In this document: positions 1-7,157 of the stretch, piece after piece
Layout of the letters: every line of letters starts with the position of its first letter
How positions within the stretch are numbered: the first letter of the stretch is position 1
Source: JAKAGZ01 sp964595355
GTDB taxonomy: Bacteria; Bacteroidota; Ignavibacteria; Ignavibacteriales; Ignavibacteriaceae
NCBI GenBank assembly: GCA_964595355.1
Contig: CAZQQD010000079.1
Span: 1 to 14,149 of the forward strand
DNA: 14,149 bases
Direction of reading: 5' to 3'
Position numbers and translations under genes: made by a program
The notes under the pieces: generated by a model
Told to the model about the DNA's origin: nothing
The model's input: the letters and a program-made list of their open reading frames with translations, nothing else
Database searches by the model: none

Positions 1-135
1 TAAGAAACTTAGCTTAATAATTCTCTGAAATGGCAAAAAAAACTTGATTTTTAACTCTAAATAAGCTTCTTTTTGTGGTAAAGAATTTGTGTTGATATAT
101 TCAACTGTTACTAGTAATAATTCTACGGGGTCTAC
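1..135. other. Upstream gap with possible regulatory palindrome
   Basis: This stretch ahead of the first cytochrome is AT-rich and shows no coding sequence. At 91-105 there is a short dyad, GTTGA-N5-TCAAC, 30 bases before the start codon. Its TTGA...TCAA arms recall CRP/FNR-type operators, but the spacing is one base short of the usual TTGAT-N4-ATCAA layout. A Bacteroidota-style promoter (TTTG at 72-75, TATATTCA at 96-103) can be drawn but matches only partly. The site is plausible as redox control of the cytochrome, at low confidence. Confidence 0.25.
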
Positions 136-2154
136 ATGAAAAAACTTATCCTATTTGTCCTATCTCTATGTGTGTTCATGCCATTAACTTATTCACAGAC
201 TTTTACTGTTCATCCGTATGGCGTGTCACCAAGAATGATAGCAAACGATAGTGTCGCACACTATTTTGACATTCGATACACGGGCTTGCAAAATGTCGGT
301 AACGGGTCCAAAGTGTATTTAGAAGTAACCAATACCGACGCAATGTTAAATGCTCCTGTCTGGACATTTTTAGCAACACCTTTCGGCTCGGCTGTTGCTT
401 TTGGCGTTACAAATAATATCGATACTTCCAACCAGGTTATCACATTTATTCCCGACAAGGTTGGAACATATAAAATTGAAGTTGCCGATGGAAGTTTAAA
501 GGATACTATAACAATTAACTCAGCGCTTTTTGTAGGGTATGAGAAAGGTGCCTGTGGCGTATGCCATAACGGTGCCTTCCGGCCTGTGGGTGTTCCGCTT
601 TATTCTAACTGGCAGAAGACAACTATGGCTAATACCTTACAAAGAGGACTGGATGGAATATTAAGCAGTCACTTTAGTGAATCTTGCATCGAGTGTCATA
701 CAACCGGTTTTGATACACTCGCTACAAACGGTGGGTTCGATGATTACCCGTTTGTTTTTCCCGATACATTAATTCCCGGTATGTATGATTCCTTGAAACA
801 AGTCTATCCTGAAGCGATGGCTTTAGCCAATGTTCAGTGCGAAGCTTGTCACGGACCGGGTAATGCGCATTATGGCAACATCGATGATAAAAAAATAGAT
901 AGATCACTATCGCCGGACGTTTGTCAATATTGCCACGACAGTGGTACACACCACTTTTTCCCGACGCAGTATAAAGCTTCTGTGCACGCAAATCCTACAA
1001 CACTGGCACGCGGTACCAGCCCGGCTTGTGCAAGATGTCATAGCGGTTCCGGGTTTATTGCTTTTATAAAAGGTGGTAAAGCAGAACTAACTACTGCTCC
1101 GCCGTTATATAAAATTACCTGCGCTACCTGTCACGATCCGCACGATGCAACAAATGAACATCAGTTAAGAACACTGACTGTTACTTTTGAAAACGGTGTA
1201 ACTGTATCAAATATAGGTCCGGGTACACTTTGTATGAATTGCCATCACGCACGGGAAGATGCTGTTTCTTATACAGACGATTACCTGAATAATTTATCGC
1301 ATTATGGCCCTCATCACGGACCACAGGGTGATATGATTGCAGGTACGAATGGATATCAATTCGGATGGAAATTCCCATCATCTCCTCATATGCAGGCAGC
1401 TGAAGGATGCATAGCCTGCCATATGGCACCTGCAGGTGCTAATCCTGATGGCTCAATTAAAGTAGCCGGTTCACACTCTTTAAATATGGTTGATCCTAAA
1501 ACTGGCCTTGACAATGTTGCTGCTTGTGAACCTTGCCATGGTACGTCTGTAGGAACCAGTTTCGATCAAAAATTATTTTATGTAAACGGCAATGCTGACC
1601 TCGATGGAAACGGTAAAGCTGAAGGACTTCAGATTGAAATTCAAGGCCTGCTGGACAGAGTAGCTATGTTACTGCCTCCTTTAGGAACAACAGATGTTGT
1701 AGTTGATTCTTCATACACACTGTTGCAGGCAGAAGCAGCATACAACTGGGATTTTGTTTCTGAAGACAGAAGCCTTGGAATTCATAATCCTGAGTATGCA
1801 TATTCTCTCTTAGCTGTAACATTACAAAAGCTGGATCCAACAACAGACATTAAGCCCATTGATAATACAAGACCACAAACTTTTGTACTTGATCAGAATT
1901 ATCCTAATCCATTCAACCCGACTACTACCATCAAATACACAATTCCTAAAGCAGGAAATGTTAAGATAGAAATATATGATATTACGGGAAGACTGGTTAC
2001 CACTCTGGTTAATGCAAGCCAGGCAACAGGTACATATTCTGTTGTGTGGAACGGAAGAAATTCCAGCGGCCAGCAAGTAGGTTCAGGTATTTATCTTTAC
2101 AGATTGCAGGCAAAAGACTTTGTTGCTGTAAAGAAAATGGTAATGTTAAAGTAA
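136..2154 (+). CDS. Nine-heme cytochrome c with type IX secretion C-terminal sorting domain
   Basis: This is a secreted multiheme c-type cytochrome, likely moving electrons at or outside the outer membrane. Residues 1-20 form a signal peptide (KK, hydrophobic stretch, cleavage near TYS-Q). Residues 21-130 look beta-rich and carry no heme. Nine CxxCH heme sites begin at Cys140, 184, 235, 263, 298, 329, 366, 425 and 464. A segment at about 530-565 contains an HNPEYA motif, seen by recollection in the tails of other multiheme cytochromes. Residues 580-672 are a T9SS type A sorting domain: NYPNPFNP at 588-595, then a YDITGRLV strand and a conserved GIYLYRL tail. Known biology of that domain implies Sec export followed by outer-membrane translocation and surface attachment or release. 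The substrate is unknown; the protein resembles cytochrome c554/NrfA-like multihemes only in general architecture. The ribosome-binding site is weak (ACGGGG). A strong hairpin follows the stop, so the gene may be transcribed alone. Confidence 0.93.
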   Translation: MKKLILFVLSLCVFMPLTYSQTFTVHPYGVSPRMIANDSVAHYFDIRYTGLQNVGNGSKVYLEVTNTDAMLNAPVWTFLATPFGSAVAFGVTNNIDTSNQVITFIPDKVGTYKIEVADGSLKDTITINSALFVGYEKGACGVCHNGAFRPVGVPLYSNWQKTTMANTLQRGLDGILSSHFSESCIECHTTGFDTLATNGGFDDYPFVFPDTLIPGMYDSLKQVYPEAMALANVQCEACHGPGNAHYGNIDDKKIDRSLSPDVCQYCHDSGTHHFFPTQYKASVHANPTTLARGTSPACARCHSGSGFIAFIKGGKAELTTAPPLYKITCATCHDPHDATNEHQLRTLTVTFENGVTVSNIGPGTLCMNCHHAREDAVSYTDDYLNNLSHYGPHHGPQGDMIAGTNGYQFGWKFPSSPHMQAAEGCIACHMAPAGANPDGSIKVAGSHSLNMVDPKTGLDNVAACEPCHGTSVGTSFDQKLFYVNGNADLDGNGKAEGLQIEIQGLLDRVAMLLPPLGTTDVVVDSSYTLLQAEAAYNWDFVSEDRSLGIHNPEYAYSLLAVTLQKLDPTTDIKPIDNTRPQTFVLDQNYPNPFNPTTTIKYTIPKAGNVKIEIYDITGRLVTTLVNASQATGTYSVVWNGRNSSGQQVGSGIYLYRLQAKDFVAVKKMVMLK

Positions 2155-2164
2155 AAGATAATTA

Positions 2165-2221
2165 ATTGAGGCTCTCACACTTGCATATCAGGCAAGTGTG
2201 AAGCTTCAATAAAAAATTTTG
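2165..2221 (+). terminator. Hairpin terminator after the nine-heme cytochrome
   Basis: A perfect 10-bp inverted repeat, TCACACTTGC (2175-2184) and GCAAGTGTGA (2192-2201), has a 7-base loop. Past one bulged C the pairing continues outward (2165-2173 with 2202-2210). An A-run then T-run follows at 2211-2220. The position, just 10 bases past the stop codon, fits a Rho-independent terminator, though the T-tract is short. Confidence 0.6.
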
Positions 2222-2241
2222 TTCCGAAATTATATTTCTTA

Positions 2242-2300
2242 AAATGCCCGGTTCAAGATGGTAAATATCCTGCCATAGCAAGCCGGGCATATTTGTTTTA
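2242..2300 (+). terminator. Second hairpin, possible tandem terminator or small structured RNA
   Basis: An 8-bp perfect stem pairs ATGCCCGG (2244-2251) with CCGGGCAT (2283-2290). Its 31-base loop contains an inner ATGG/CCAT pairing, giving a stacked two-stem fold. The sequence after it is T-rich (ATATTTGTTTTATT). It may back up the preceding terminator or be a small structured element. No known RNA family is recognised. Confidence 0.35.
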
Positions 2301-2430
2301 TTGAATACCTTGTCAAACTCTCCCCTATTATTGCAGGATGATTAAATATAGTTTGTTAATAACTTAAAATTTCTGAATCCAAATCTAATCTACCCCATCC
2401 AATTAGAAACAAAAAATAAGGATATGCACA

Positions 2431-2622
2431 ATGAAAGCTTCAAAAGAAATGCGCGTATGGTTTGCAATTTTCGCCATACTAATATGGTTAGGAATTTATC
2501 TCACCGGTTTTTCAAACATCCACTGGTTACTTTATATTCCTCCGGCAGGGCTAACATTTGCCGCTATAACCGGTATTTGTCCAAGCCAGATTGCTGTTTT
2601 TAAAATGATGAGATCGAAGTAG
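2431..2622 (+). CDS. Small two-helix membrane protein, unknown function
   Basis: This is a 63-residue hydrophobic protein with two predicted membrane helices, residues 8-27 and 32-50. A short polar turn (SNIH) lies between them, and a cationic end (KMMRSK) follows. The second helix finishes in GICPS, which recalls the Gly-x-Cys-Pro end of small DUF2892-type inner-membrane proteins, but the rest is too short and divergent to assign that family. AAGGA lies about 10 bases before the ATG and supports the start. It stands alone between two hairpin regions, so it does not clearly belong to either neighbouring transcription unit. Confidence 0.6.
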   Translation: MKASKEMRVWFAIFAILIWLGIYLTGFSNIHWLLYIPPAGLTFAAITGICPSQIAVFKMMRSK

Positions 2623-2655
2623 ATTACACTAACTAAAACATAATTTCGGATTTTT

Positions 2656-2691
2656 AACCTGCCTGCTCTGTCTATCGTCAGCAGGCAGGTT
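2656..2691. repeat. Perfect 12-bp inverted repeat (hairpin)
   Basis: AACCTGCCTGCT (2656-2667) is perfectly complementary to AGCAGGCAGGTT (2680-2691), with a 12-base loop. The CCTGCC/GGCAGG core resembles the GC-rich insert within the palindromic repeat at 10493-10602. It therefore looks like a member of an interspersed palindrome family. It lies 34 bases after the stop of the small membrane gene and may also act as a terminator, though no T-run follows. Confidence 0.6.
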
Positions 2692-2908
2692 TAGGATTTC
2701 CAAAATGAAAATTCTATTATTTAATTGATATCCCTATCATTTCCAGATATGTTAACTTGACAAGCTCTCACATCGCCTTTTCCCTGTCATAATTTGTAGT
2801 AAATAACACCTGTAAGTCTTTTATTTTTTAGCTATTAACTAAATCCATCTATACTCAATATATGTGTTATTTAATGAGTTGCGTTTAAATCCTGATTTAT
2901 TTAATTTT

Positions 2909-2920
2909 GAGTATATGCTC
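2909..2920. promoter_or_regulatory. Possible operator ahead of the DUF134 regulator
   Basis: GAGTATATGCTC is symmetric except for one base pair and ends 10 bases before the ATG of a helix-turn-helix protein. Autoregulation by such a protein through a nearby dyad would be ordinary. This is inference from position and symmetry only. Confidence 0.2.
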
Positions 2921-2930
2921 ATAACTAATT

Positions 2931-3677
2931 ATGCCAAGACCAAGAAAATATCGTCGCGTTTGTTGTAATCCTTCAGCATATTATTTCAAGCCAAGGGGAA
3001 TTCCAGTATATGACCTTGAAGAAACTATCCTTGAACATGATGAATTAGAATCATTAAGGCTTGCCGATCTACTCGCCTATTCACACGAAGATGCCGCTAA
3101 GGAAATGAAAATTTCAAGAGCTACATTTGGAAGAATAGTCGAGAATGCACGAAAGAAAATCGCCGACGGTATATTAAATGGTAAGGCTATCAGGATAAAT
3201 GGAAATAACTCATTAAAAAAAAGGAACAGAAAAATGCAGAAAGTTAAAAATAATGAAACTACAATAAGTGATGAAGTAAAATCAAATTTTATTGGAAAAA
3301 TTGCAATTGCAACCAACGATCAAAAAAGAGTGACGGGTCATATCGGTAAATGCAAAGCGTTTATGGTTTATAATATTGAAGGTGACAAAATTGTCTCCAA
3401 AGAATTACGGGAAAATCTTTTTACTGATCACCATAGGATGTACCAACATCGTGGAGAGAGCGGTGGTCATCATCACACTCATTTGATCGAAGGATTGAAA
3501 GACTGTAAATATCTGATTTCAAGCGGAGGCGGTTGGAGAGTAGTCGAAGACTTAAAGCAACATAACATAACTACTCTTTTTACCAATGAAAATCTTATTG
3601 AAGAAGCGGTTAATAAATTCATTAAAGGCAATTTGAAAAATGAAGATGATTTAACCTGTAACGACAACGAACATTGA
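2931..3677 (+). CDS. DUF134 helix-turn-helix domain fused to NifX-like (dinitrogenase Fe-Mo cofactor-binding) domain
   Basis: Two domains are joined here. Residues 1-90 are a DUF134 domain: PRPRKYR start, Cys11-Cys12, an acidic EETILEHDELESLRLADL helix region, then a sigma-like helix-turn-helix at about 50-78 (AAKEMKISRATFGRIV). It probably binds DNA. Residues 91-120 are a Lys/Asn-rich linker. Residues 121-235 are a NifX/NifB C-terminal-like domain (GKIAIATND...GHIGKCKAFMVYNIEG...LISSGGG), a fold known to carry iron-molybdenum or iron-sulfur cofactor precursors. Between 166 and 185 lie eight histidines, a likely metal site. Both domains are common in strict anaerobes and often adjacent; the fusion suggests a metal- or cofactor-sensing regulator. 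An internal ATG (Met102, 3234) has an AAGGA 8 bases upstream and could give the second domain alone. It is the first gene of the probable redox operon. Confidence 0.85.
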   Translation: MPRPRKYRRVCCNPSAYYFKPRGIPVYDLEETILEHDELESLRLADLLAYSHEDAAKEMKISRATFGRIVENARKKIADGILNGKAIRINGNNSLKKRNRKMQKVKNNETTISDEVKSNFIGKIAIATNDQKRVTGHIGKCKAFMVYNIEGDKIVSKELRENLFTDHHRMYQHRGESGGHHHTHLIEGLKDCKYLISSGGGWRVVEDLKQHNITTLFTNENLIEEAVNKFIKGNLKNEDDLTCNDNEH

Positions 3678-3740
3678 TTATTAAAAGATTGTACCGGAGA
3701 ATTATTTAGTAAAAAAATATTTAAAGTAAAATTTAAAACT

Positions 3741-3777
3741 GATCATCCCAATTACTGCTTTCAATGGGTGAGATGAT
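3741..3777 (+). other. Weak dyad between regulator and eight-heme cytochrome genes
   Basis: ATCAT-CCCA-ATT on the left and AAT-GGG-TGAG-ATGAT on the right pair in two short blocks with a bulge. It could be an attenuator or operator in the 223-base gap. There is no T-tract, and the pairing is imperfect. Confidence 0.15.
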
Positions 3778-3900
3778 AAAAATTAGTTTATCAATGAAAG
3801 TAAAAGTTCTATATCGTTCACTAACAAATGCTTCGGAAAATACTCTGAATCCCATCATAACTGAGGGCAAAATAATAAACAAATAAAAGGGAGGATTGAA

Positions 3901-4959
3901 ATGAAATCAACTGCCTTCTTGTTTTTAACCACAGCACTATTTATTTGTCTTTCTACTCTATCATTTTCACAAGATTCTACAAAGCAACAATGCATGTTCA
4001 AATCAAGTCTTCATTATACGTCCAGTGGAATGGGCTACTGGTATGACAAAGAAAACGGGGGACTGGAAACAGTAACTGGTGTTCCCTATTCTGATCTTAC
4101 CTGTAAAAACTGTCATATTGAAAATTGCGATGTATGTCATAAAGTTGTAAAAGATGGTAAAGCTTTTTTCTCAAACGCAGCAGCAAAAGACCAGGAAATG
4201 TGTCTTAAGTGTCACGCCCGGGAAACCTCCATTATGAAAATTAACCAAAAGAATAATACACCTGATGTACATTTTGCAGCAGGAATGCAGTGTATGGATT
4301 GTCATACTGCAAGAGAAATGCACGGAGACGGAACTGTATATTCTTCTATGAAACAGGTCGGAGTAATGGACGTAATGTGTGAACAATGTCATGAACCTCT
4401 AACAAAGACTATTTCACATATTATTCACGGAAATAAACTCGATTGCAAATCGTGCCATGTAAGGGAAGTTGTAAGCTGTACGAACTGTCATTTTGAAACT
4501 ATGGTAAAGGAAGGTAAAAGAGTTGCGCTTCCCGTTTCGGGTTGGGAATTCCTTATGAATTACAACGGTAAAGTTACCTCAGCAAACATGCAAACCTTTG
4601 TAACACCCGGAAATAAGACATTCCTGATTTTCGCGCCGCAATTTAGCCATTCAGTATCTAAAGAAGGGAAAAAATGTGAGGAGTGTCATAATACCACCAA
4701 TGATAAGAAAGTTGAAAAAGGAGAAATCAATCTTACCTGGCTTGAAAATGAAAAAGTTGAGCAGGTTAATGGCGTAATACCAGTTGTTGAAGGAGTAGAA
4801 TATAATTCTGTGTATCAAAATTTTGAGAATGGGAAATGGACCCCGATTATTAATCCTGTGAAACCAAAAGTTCAGTATGTCGGCTATGGAACACCTCTGA
4901 CAAAAGAACAATTGAAGAAACTTTTAATTACCCGGAAAACCAAGGAGAACAAAAAATAA
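3901..4959 (+). CDS. Eight-heme periplasmic cytochrome c
   Basis: This is a secreted multiheme cytochrome. The signal peptide is residues 1-23 (KST, then a hydrophobic run, SFS-Q cleavage). Eight CxxCH sites start at Cys68, 76, 101, 131, 160, 182, 193 and 259. The first two sit only 8 residues apart (CKNCHIENCDVCH), and so nearly do those at 182 and 193, suggesting closely stacked heme pairs. Residues 35-65 (SSGMGYWYDKENGGLE...) form a conserved-looking Trp/Tyr-rich entry ahead of heme 1. Residues 265-352 lack hemes, are basic at the end, and contain no T9SS domain, so the protein is likely periplasmic, unlike the nine-heme protein. A near-perfect Shine-Dalgarno (GGGAGG) lies 7 bases before the ATG. 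It precedes a di-iron protein by 23 bases, consistent with an electron or peroxide-handling partnership. The substrate is unknown. Confidence 0.9.
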   Translation: MKSTAFLFLTTALFICLSTLSFSQDSTKQQCMFKSSLHYTSSGMGYWYDKENGGLETVTGVPYSDLTCKNCHIENCDVCHKVVKDGKAFFSNAAAKDQEMCLKCHARETSIMKINQKNNTPDVHFAAGMQCMDCHTAREMHGDGTVYSSMKQVGVMDVMCEQCHEPLTKTISHIIHGNKLDCKSCHVREVVSCTNCHFETMVKEGKRVALPVSGWEFLMNYNGKVTSANMQTFVTPGNKTFLIFAPQFSHSVSKEGKKCEECHNTTNDKKVEKGEINLTWLENEKVEQVNGVIPVVEGVEYNSVYQNFENGKWTPIINPVKPKVQYVGYGTPLTKEQLKKLLITRKTKENKK

Positions 4960-4982
4960 ATCAGATAAAAGGAGGATTGATC

Positions 4983-5402
4983 ATGTCAAAAGAAAATTTG
5001 GTTAATAGCTTAAACGAAGATTTAGCGGCAGAATTAGGAACAGTTATTCGATATAATTATCAGGCGGGGAAATCGTATGGACTTTTAGGAACTGAATTAA
5101 GAGAAATGTTTGAAAATGAAATTAAGGATGAACTCGGTCATGCTAGATTTCTTACTGACGTAATTATCGATCTGGACGGTGAGCCTGTTACTACTCCAAA
5201 AAACTTTGAAAAACCCGATGACTTAAAAAATATGCTTAGCCTTGATCTGAAAATGGAAGAGGAAGATGTTAAAAACTATTTGAAGCATTCCAGAGAAGCT
5301 GAAGAGCTGGGATATGCCGAACTGAAAATGAAACTGGAAGAAATGGCAGCAGACGAAGCAGGCCATGCCAGAGAACTGCGCCGTTTGTTAAAAGGATTAT
5401 AA
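4983..5402 (+). CDS. Ferritin-like di-iron protein (rubrerythrin/bacterioferritin-like domain)
   Basis: This is a four-helix-bundle protein of 139 residues. Two ExxH motifs, E50-L-G-H53 and E125-A-G-H128, plus Glu17 and the acidic MEEED stretch at 91-95, give the classic ferritin-like di-iron ligand set. It lacks a rubredoxin tail, so it is not a full rubrerythrin. Such proteins store iron or reduce peroxide in anaerobes. The start is taken at ATG 4983 because AGGAGG ends 7 bases upstream; an in-frame TTG at 4977 is too close to that site to be used. It lies 23 bases after the eight-heme cytochrome gene, so the two are probably co-transcribed. Iron storage, peroxide defence and bacterioferritin-like roles cannot be separated from the sequence. 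Confidence 0.85.
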   Translation: MSKENLVNSLNEDLAAELGTVIRYNYQAGKSYGLLGTELREMFENEIKDELGHARFLTDVIIDLDGEPVTTPKNFEKPDDLKNMLSLDLKMEEEDVKNYLKHSREAEELGYAELKMKLEEMAADEAGHARELRRLLKGL

Positions 5403-5471
5403 TAAATGTATTAAGAAATCCTTTAATTAAAATAACAGGAATTTGTAATGTATAAATAAGGAGGAATTAAA

Positions 5472-5723
5472 ATGGCACTGATGATAAATGAAGACTGCAT
5501 TGTTTGCGGTGCCTGTGAACCTGAATGCCCGAATAACGCTATCTCTGCAGGTGAAACTGTTTACGTAATAAATCCGGACTTATGTTCGGAGTGTGTGGGG
5601 TATTTTGATGAGCCCCAGTGCAAATCTGTGTGCCCGGTTCCTGAAGTTATAGAAGTAAATCCTGATTATAAGGAAACAAAAGAAGAATTATTAACGAAGA
5701 GACAAATGATTAGTAACGAATAA
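5472..5723 (+). CDS. 2[4Fe-4S] ferredoxin, Allochromatium/YfhL type
   Basis: This is a small electron carrier of 83 residues with two four-cysteine clusters. Cluster I ligands are Cys9, 12, 15 and 19 followed by Pro (CIVCGACEPECP). Cluster II uses Cys38, 41, 50 and 54; the 8-residue insert between Cys41 and Cys50 and the short C-terminal helix are marks of the Allochromatium-type ferredoxins also found in green sulfur bacteria. These have very low potentials. AAGGAGG sits 7 bases before the ATG. Placed between the di-iron protein and the Mrp ATPase, it could supply electrons to the radical SAM enzyme downstream, which is an inference from context. Confidence 0.93.
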   Translation: MALMINEDCIVCGACEPECPNNAISAGETVYVINPDLCSECVGYFDEPQCKSVCPVPEVIEVNPDYKETKEELLTKRQMISNE

Positions 5724-5832
5724 AACGAAATTCGGGTTAAAAAACTTGCAACATCTTATGCAAATAAAGCGATTGAAAAAAAGTAGTTCAAAATAAGTAT
5801 ATACATTAAATTAAGCGAAATAATAACTTATA

Positions 5833-6660
5833 ATGGACGATAAAAAGGAAAACATATTACTGGAAGAACAAGCACGAATTGAAGGCACTGTATCAAAAAT
5901 CAAACATCGGATTGCTGTATTCAGCGGGAAAGGAGGTGTAGGCAAAACAACCGTTAGTGTCAATCTGGCTTATTCATTCAGGCTCCTTGGCTTATTTGTA
6001 GGAATACTTGATGCGGATATTACCGGACCAAACGTTGCAAAGATGGTAGGTATTGACAACGATTTAATTTTTTTGGACGAAAAGATAATTCCTTATGAAA
6101 GATACGGTATTAAAATGATATCTATTGCAGGATTGATAAAACCAGGGCAGCCTGTGATTTGGCGCGGCCCAATGCGATCAAAAGCGATTCATCAGTTTTT
6201 AGCAGATGTCGACTGGGGAGAGCTTGATTATATAATTGCAGATTTGCCTCCTGGAACAGGCGATGAAATTTTGACTATTGTTCAAAAGATGAAACCAGAT
6301 TATGCTATCATCGTAACCACTCCCCAGGAAGTTTCAATAATAGATGCTGAACGCGCAATAAATATGGCGAAAAAACTTGAAATAAATTCAATCGGAGTAA
6401 TTGAAAATATGTCCGGACTTATTTGCCCGGTTTGTAAAAATAAAATTGATCTTTTTGGTTCCGGAGGTGGTAAAAAACTGGCAGAAACTTATGGCGCTCA
6501 ATTTCTTGGTACGATTCCGATTGATATCGACGCAAGGATACTTAGCGATAACGGTAAATCAATAATATTAGAAAAACCGGATTGTTTAGTCACTAAATCT
6601 TTCAAATCAATTACAAATTCAATTGAAGAACATTATAAGGAAAGCATAATTAAAAATTAA
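5833..6660 (+). CDS. Mrp/NBP35-family P-loop ATPase (Fe-S cluster carrier)
   Basis: This cytosolic ATPase belongs to the family that carries iron-sulfur clusters to target proteins. The deviant Walker A GKGGVGKTT is at residues 32-40, with LDADITGPN at 59-67, WRGPM in mid-protein, the switch motif DLPPGTGD at 137-144, and the cluster-binding pair Cys198-x-x-Cys201 that bridges the dimer in known members. At 275 residues it lacks the N-terminal DUF59 (MIP18-like) domain of classical bacterial Mrp and is closer to the short archaeal/anaerobe form. No Shine-Dalgarno is seen; the start is chosen because the first residues (MDDKKENILLEEQARI) match the usual short lead-in to the P-loop. The 109-base gap upstream shows no obvious terminator, so it is likely still in the same operon. 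Confidence 0.9.
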   Translation: MDDKKENILLEEQARIEGTVSKIKHRIAVFSGKGGVGKTTVSVNLAYSFRLLGLFVGILDADITGPNVAKMVGIDNDLIFLDEKIIPYERYGIKMISIAGLIKPGQPVIWRGPMRSKAIHQFLADVDWGELDYIIADLPPGTGDEILTIVQKMKPDYAIIVTTPQEVSIIDAERAINMAKKLEINSIGVIENMSGLICPVCKNKIDLFGSGGGKKLAETYGAQFLGTIPIDIDARILSDNGKSIILEKPDCLVTKSFKSITNSIEEHYKESIIKN

Positions 6661-6683
6661 AGCAAAAAACAGCGGGGAACTTT

Positions 6684-7130
6684 ATGCAAAATAAGGTGAA
6701 AGTAGGCATAATTATCTGTGACAGATACAAAAGCTGTGCCGGAGGTAAATGTTTCAGATCAATGTCAAAGCGTGAAGGTGCGTTTGATATTTATAAAGGT
6801 AAGGAAATCGAACTTGTCGGATATACAACCTGTGGTGGGTGTCCAGGTGGAAATATTGAATATGCACCTGAAGAAATGAAGAATAACGGTGCCCAAACAA
6901 TTCACCTGGCAACAGGTATGTTGGTTGGTTATCCTCCCTGCCCCTACATAAAATACTTTAAAGATTTCATTGAAAATAAATACGGGCTAAAAGTGGTTGT
7001 CGGTACACACCCTGTTCCAGAAAAATATTTTCTGATACATGAAAAATTAAAAACATGGAGTTCAAATGAGTGGAACGAATTATTAAAGCCATCATTGAAG
7101 GACAGAAACATACGCATCGCTTATAATTAA
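6684..7130 (+). CDS. CGGC domain-containing protein
   Basis: This is a 148-residue cytosolic protein of the CGGC family, whose function is not established but whose cysteines are thought to bind metal. The name motif C50-G-G-C53-P-G-G-N is present, together with Cys12 and Cys18/Cys23 in the first third (CDRYKSCAGGKCFR) and Cys86 (GYPPCPYIK). The pattern of a beta-strand start (KVGIIICDRY), a central CGGC loop, and a G-T-H-P strand near 108-110 fits the family over its full length. GGGGA lies about 7 bases before the ATG. It is 23 bases after the Mrp ATPase gene and 27 bases before the radical SAM start. A role in the same metal-cofactor process is inferred from this spacing. Confidence 0.85.
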   Translation: MQNKVKVGIIICDRYKSCAGGKCFRSMSKREGAFDIYKGKEIELVGYTTCGGCPGGNIEYAPEEMKNNGAQTIHLATGMLVGYPPCPYIKYFKDFIENKYGLKVVVGTHPVPEKYFLIHEKLKTWSSNEWNELLKPSLKDRNIRIAYN

Positions 7131-7157
7131 ATGTTGATAGAAAGGAGTAGTCAAAAA

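Larger units (their letters stand above)
2623..2930. other. Gene-free gap with palindromes upstream of the DUF134-NifX gene
   Basis: No coding sequence is seen in these 308 bases. They contain a perfect 12-bp GC-rich palindrome (listed separately at 2656-2691) and an 8-bp dyad with far-apart arms (ATACTCAA at 2851-2858, TTGAGTAT at 2907-2914). A near-palindrome GAGTATATGCTC lies at 2909-2920, 10 bases before the next start codon. A TTGACA at 2757-2762 has no well-spaced -10 partner. The region presumably holds the promoter of the redox operon. Confidence 0.5.

Noticed and set aside
1181..1429. Minus-strand open frame inside the nine-heme cytochrome
   Set aside because: It lies opposite heme-binding codons, has no recognisable domain or ribosome-binding site, and is a shadow of the real gene.
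2155..2430. CRISPR array or tRNA in the hairpin-rich gap
   Set aside because: The two hairpins have unrelated sequences with no regular spacing, and no cloverleaf can be drawn despite a GGTTCAAG at 2250-2257.
2757..2796. TTGACA with CATAATTTG as a promoter for the DUF134-NifX gene
   Set aside because: The spacer is about 25 bases, too long for a sigma70 promoter, and the second element fits the Bacteroidota -7 pattern poorly.
4977..4982. TTG as an earlier start for the di-iron protein
   Set aside because: It lies one base after the GGAGG, too near for initiation; ATG 4983 has ideal spacing.
7131..7157. ATG 7131 as the radical SAM start
   Set aside because: It directly abuts the preceding stop with no ribosome-binding site; ATG 7158 has AAAGGAG upstream and begins at the conserved MIVFGPIPSRR.
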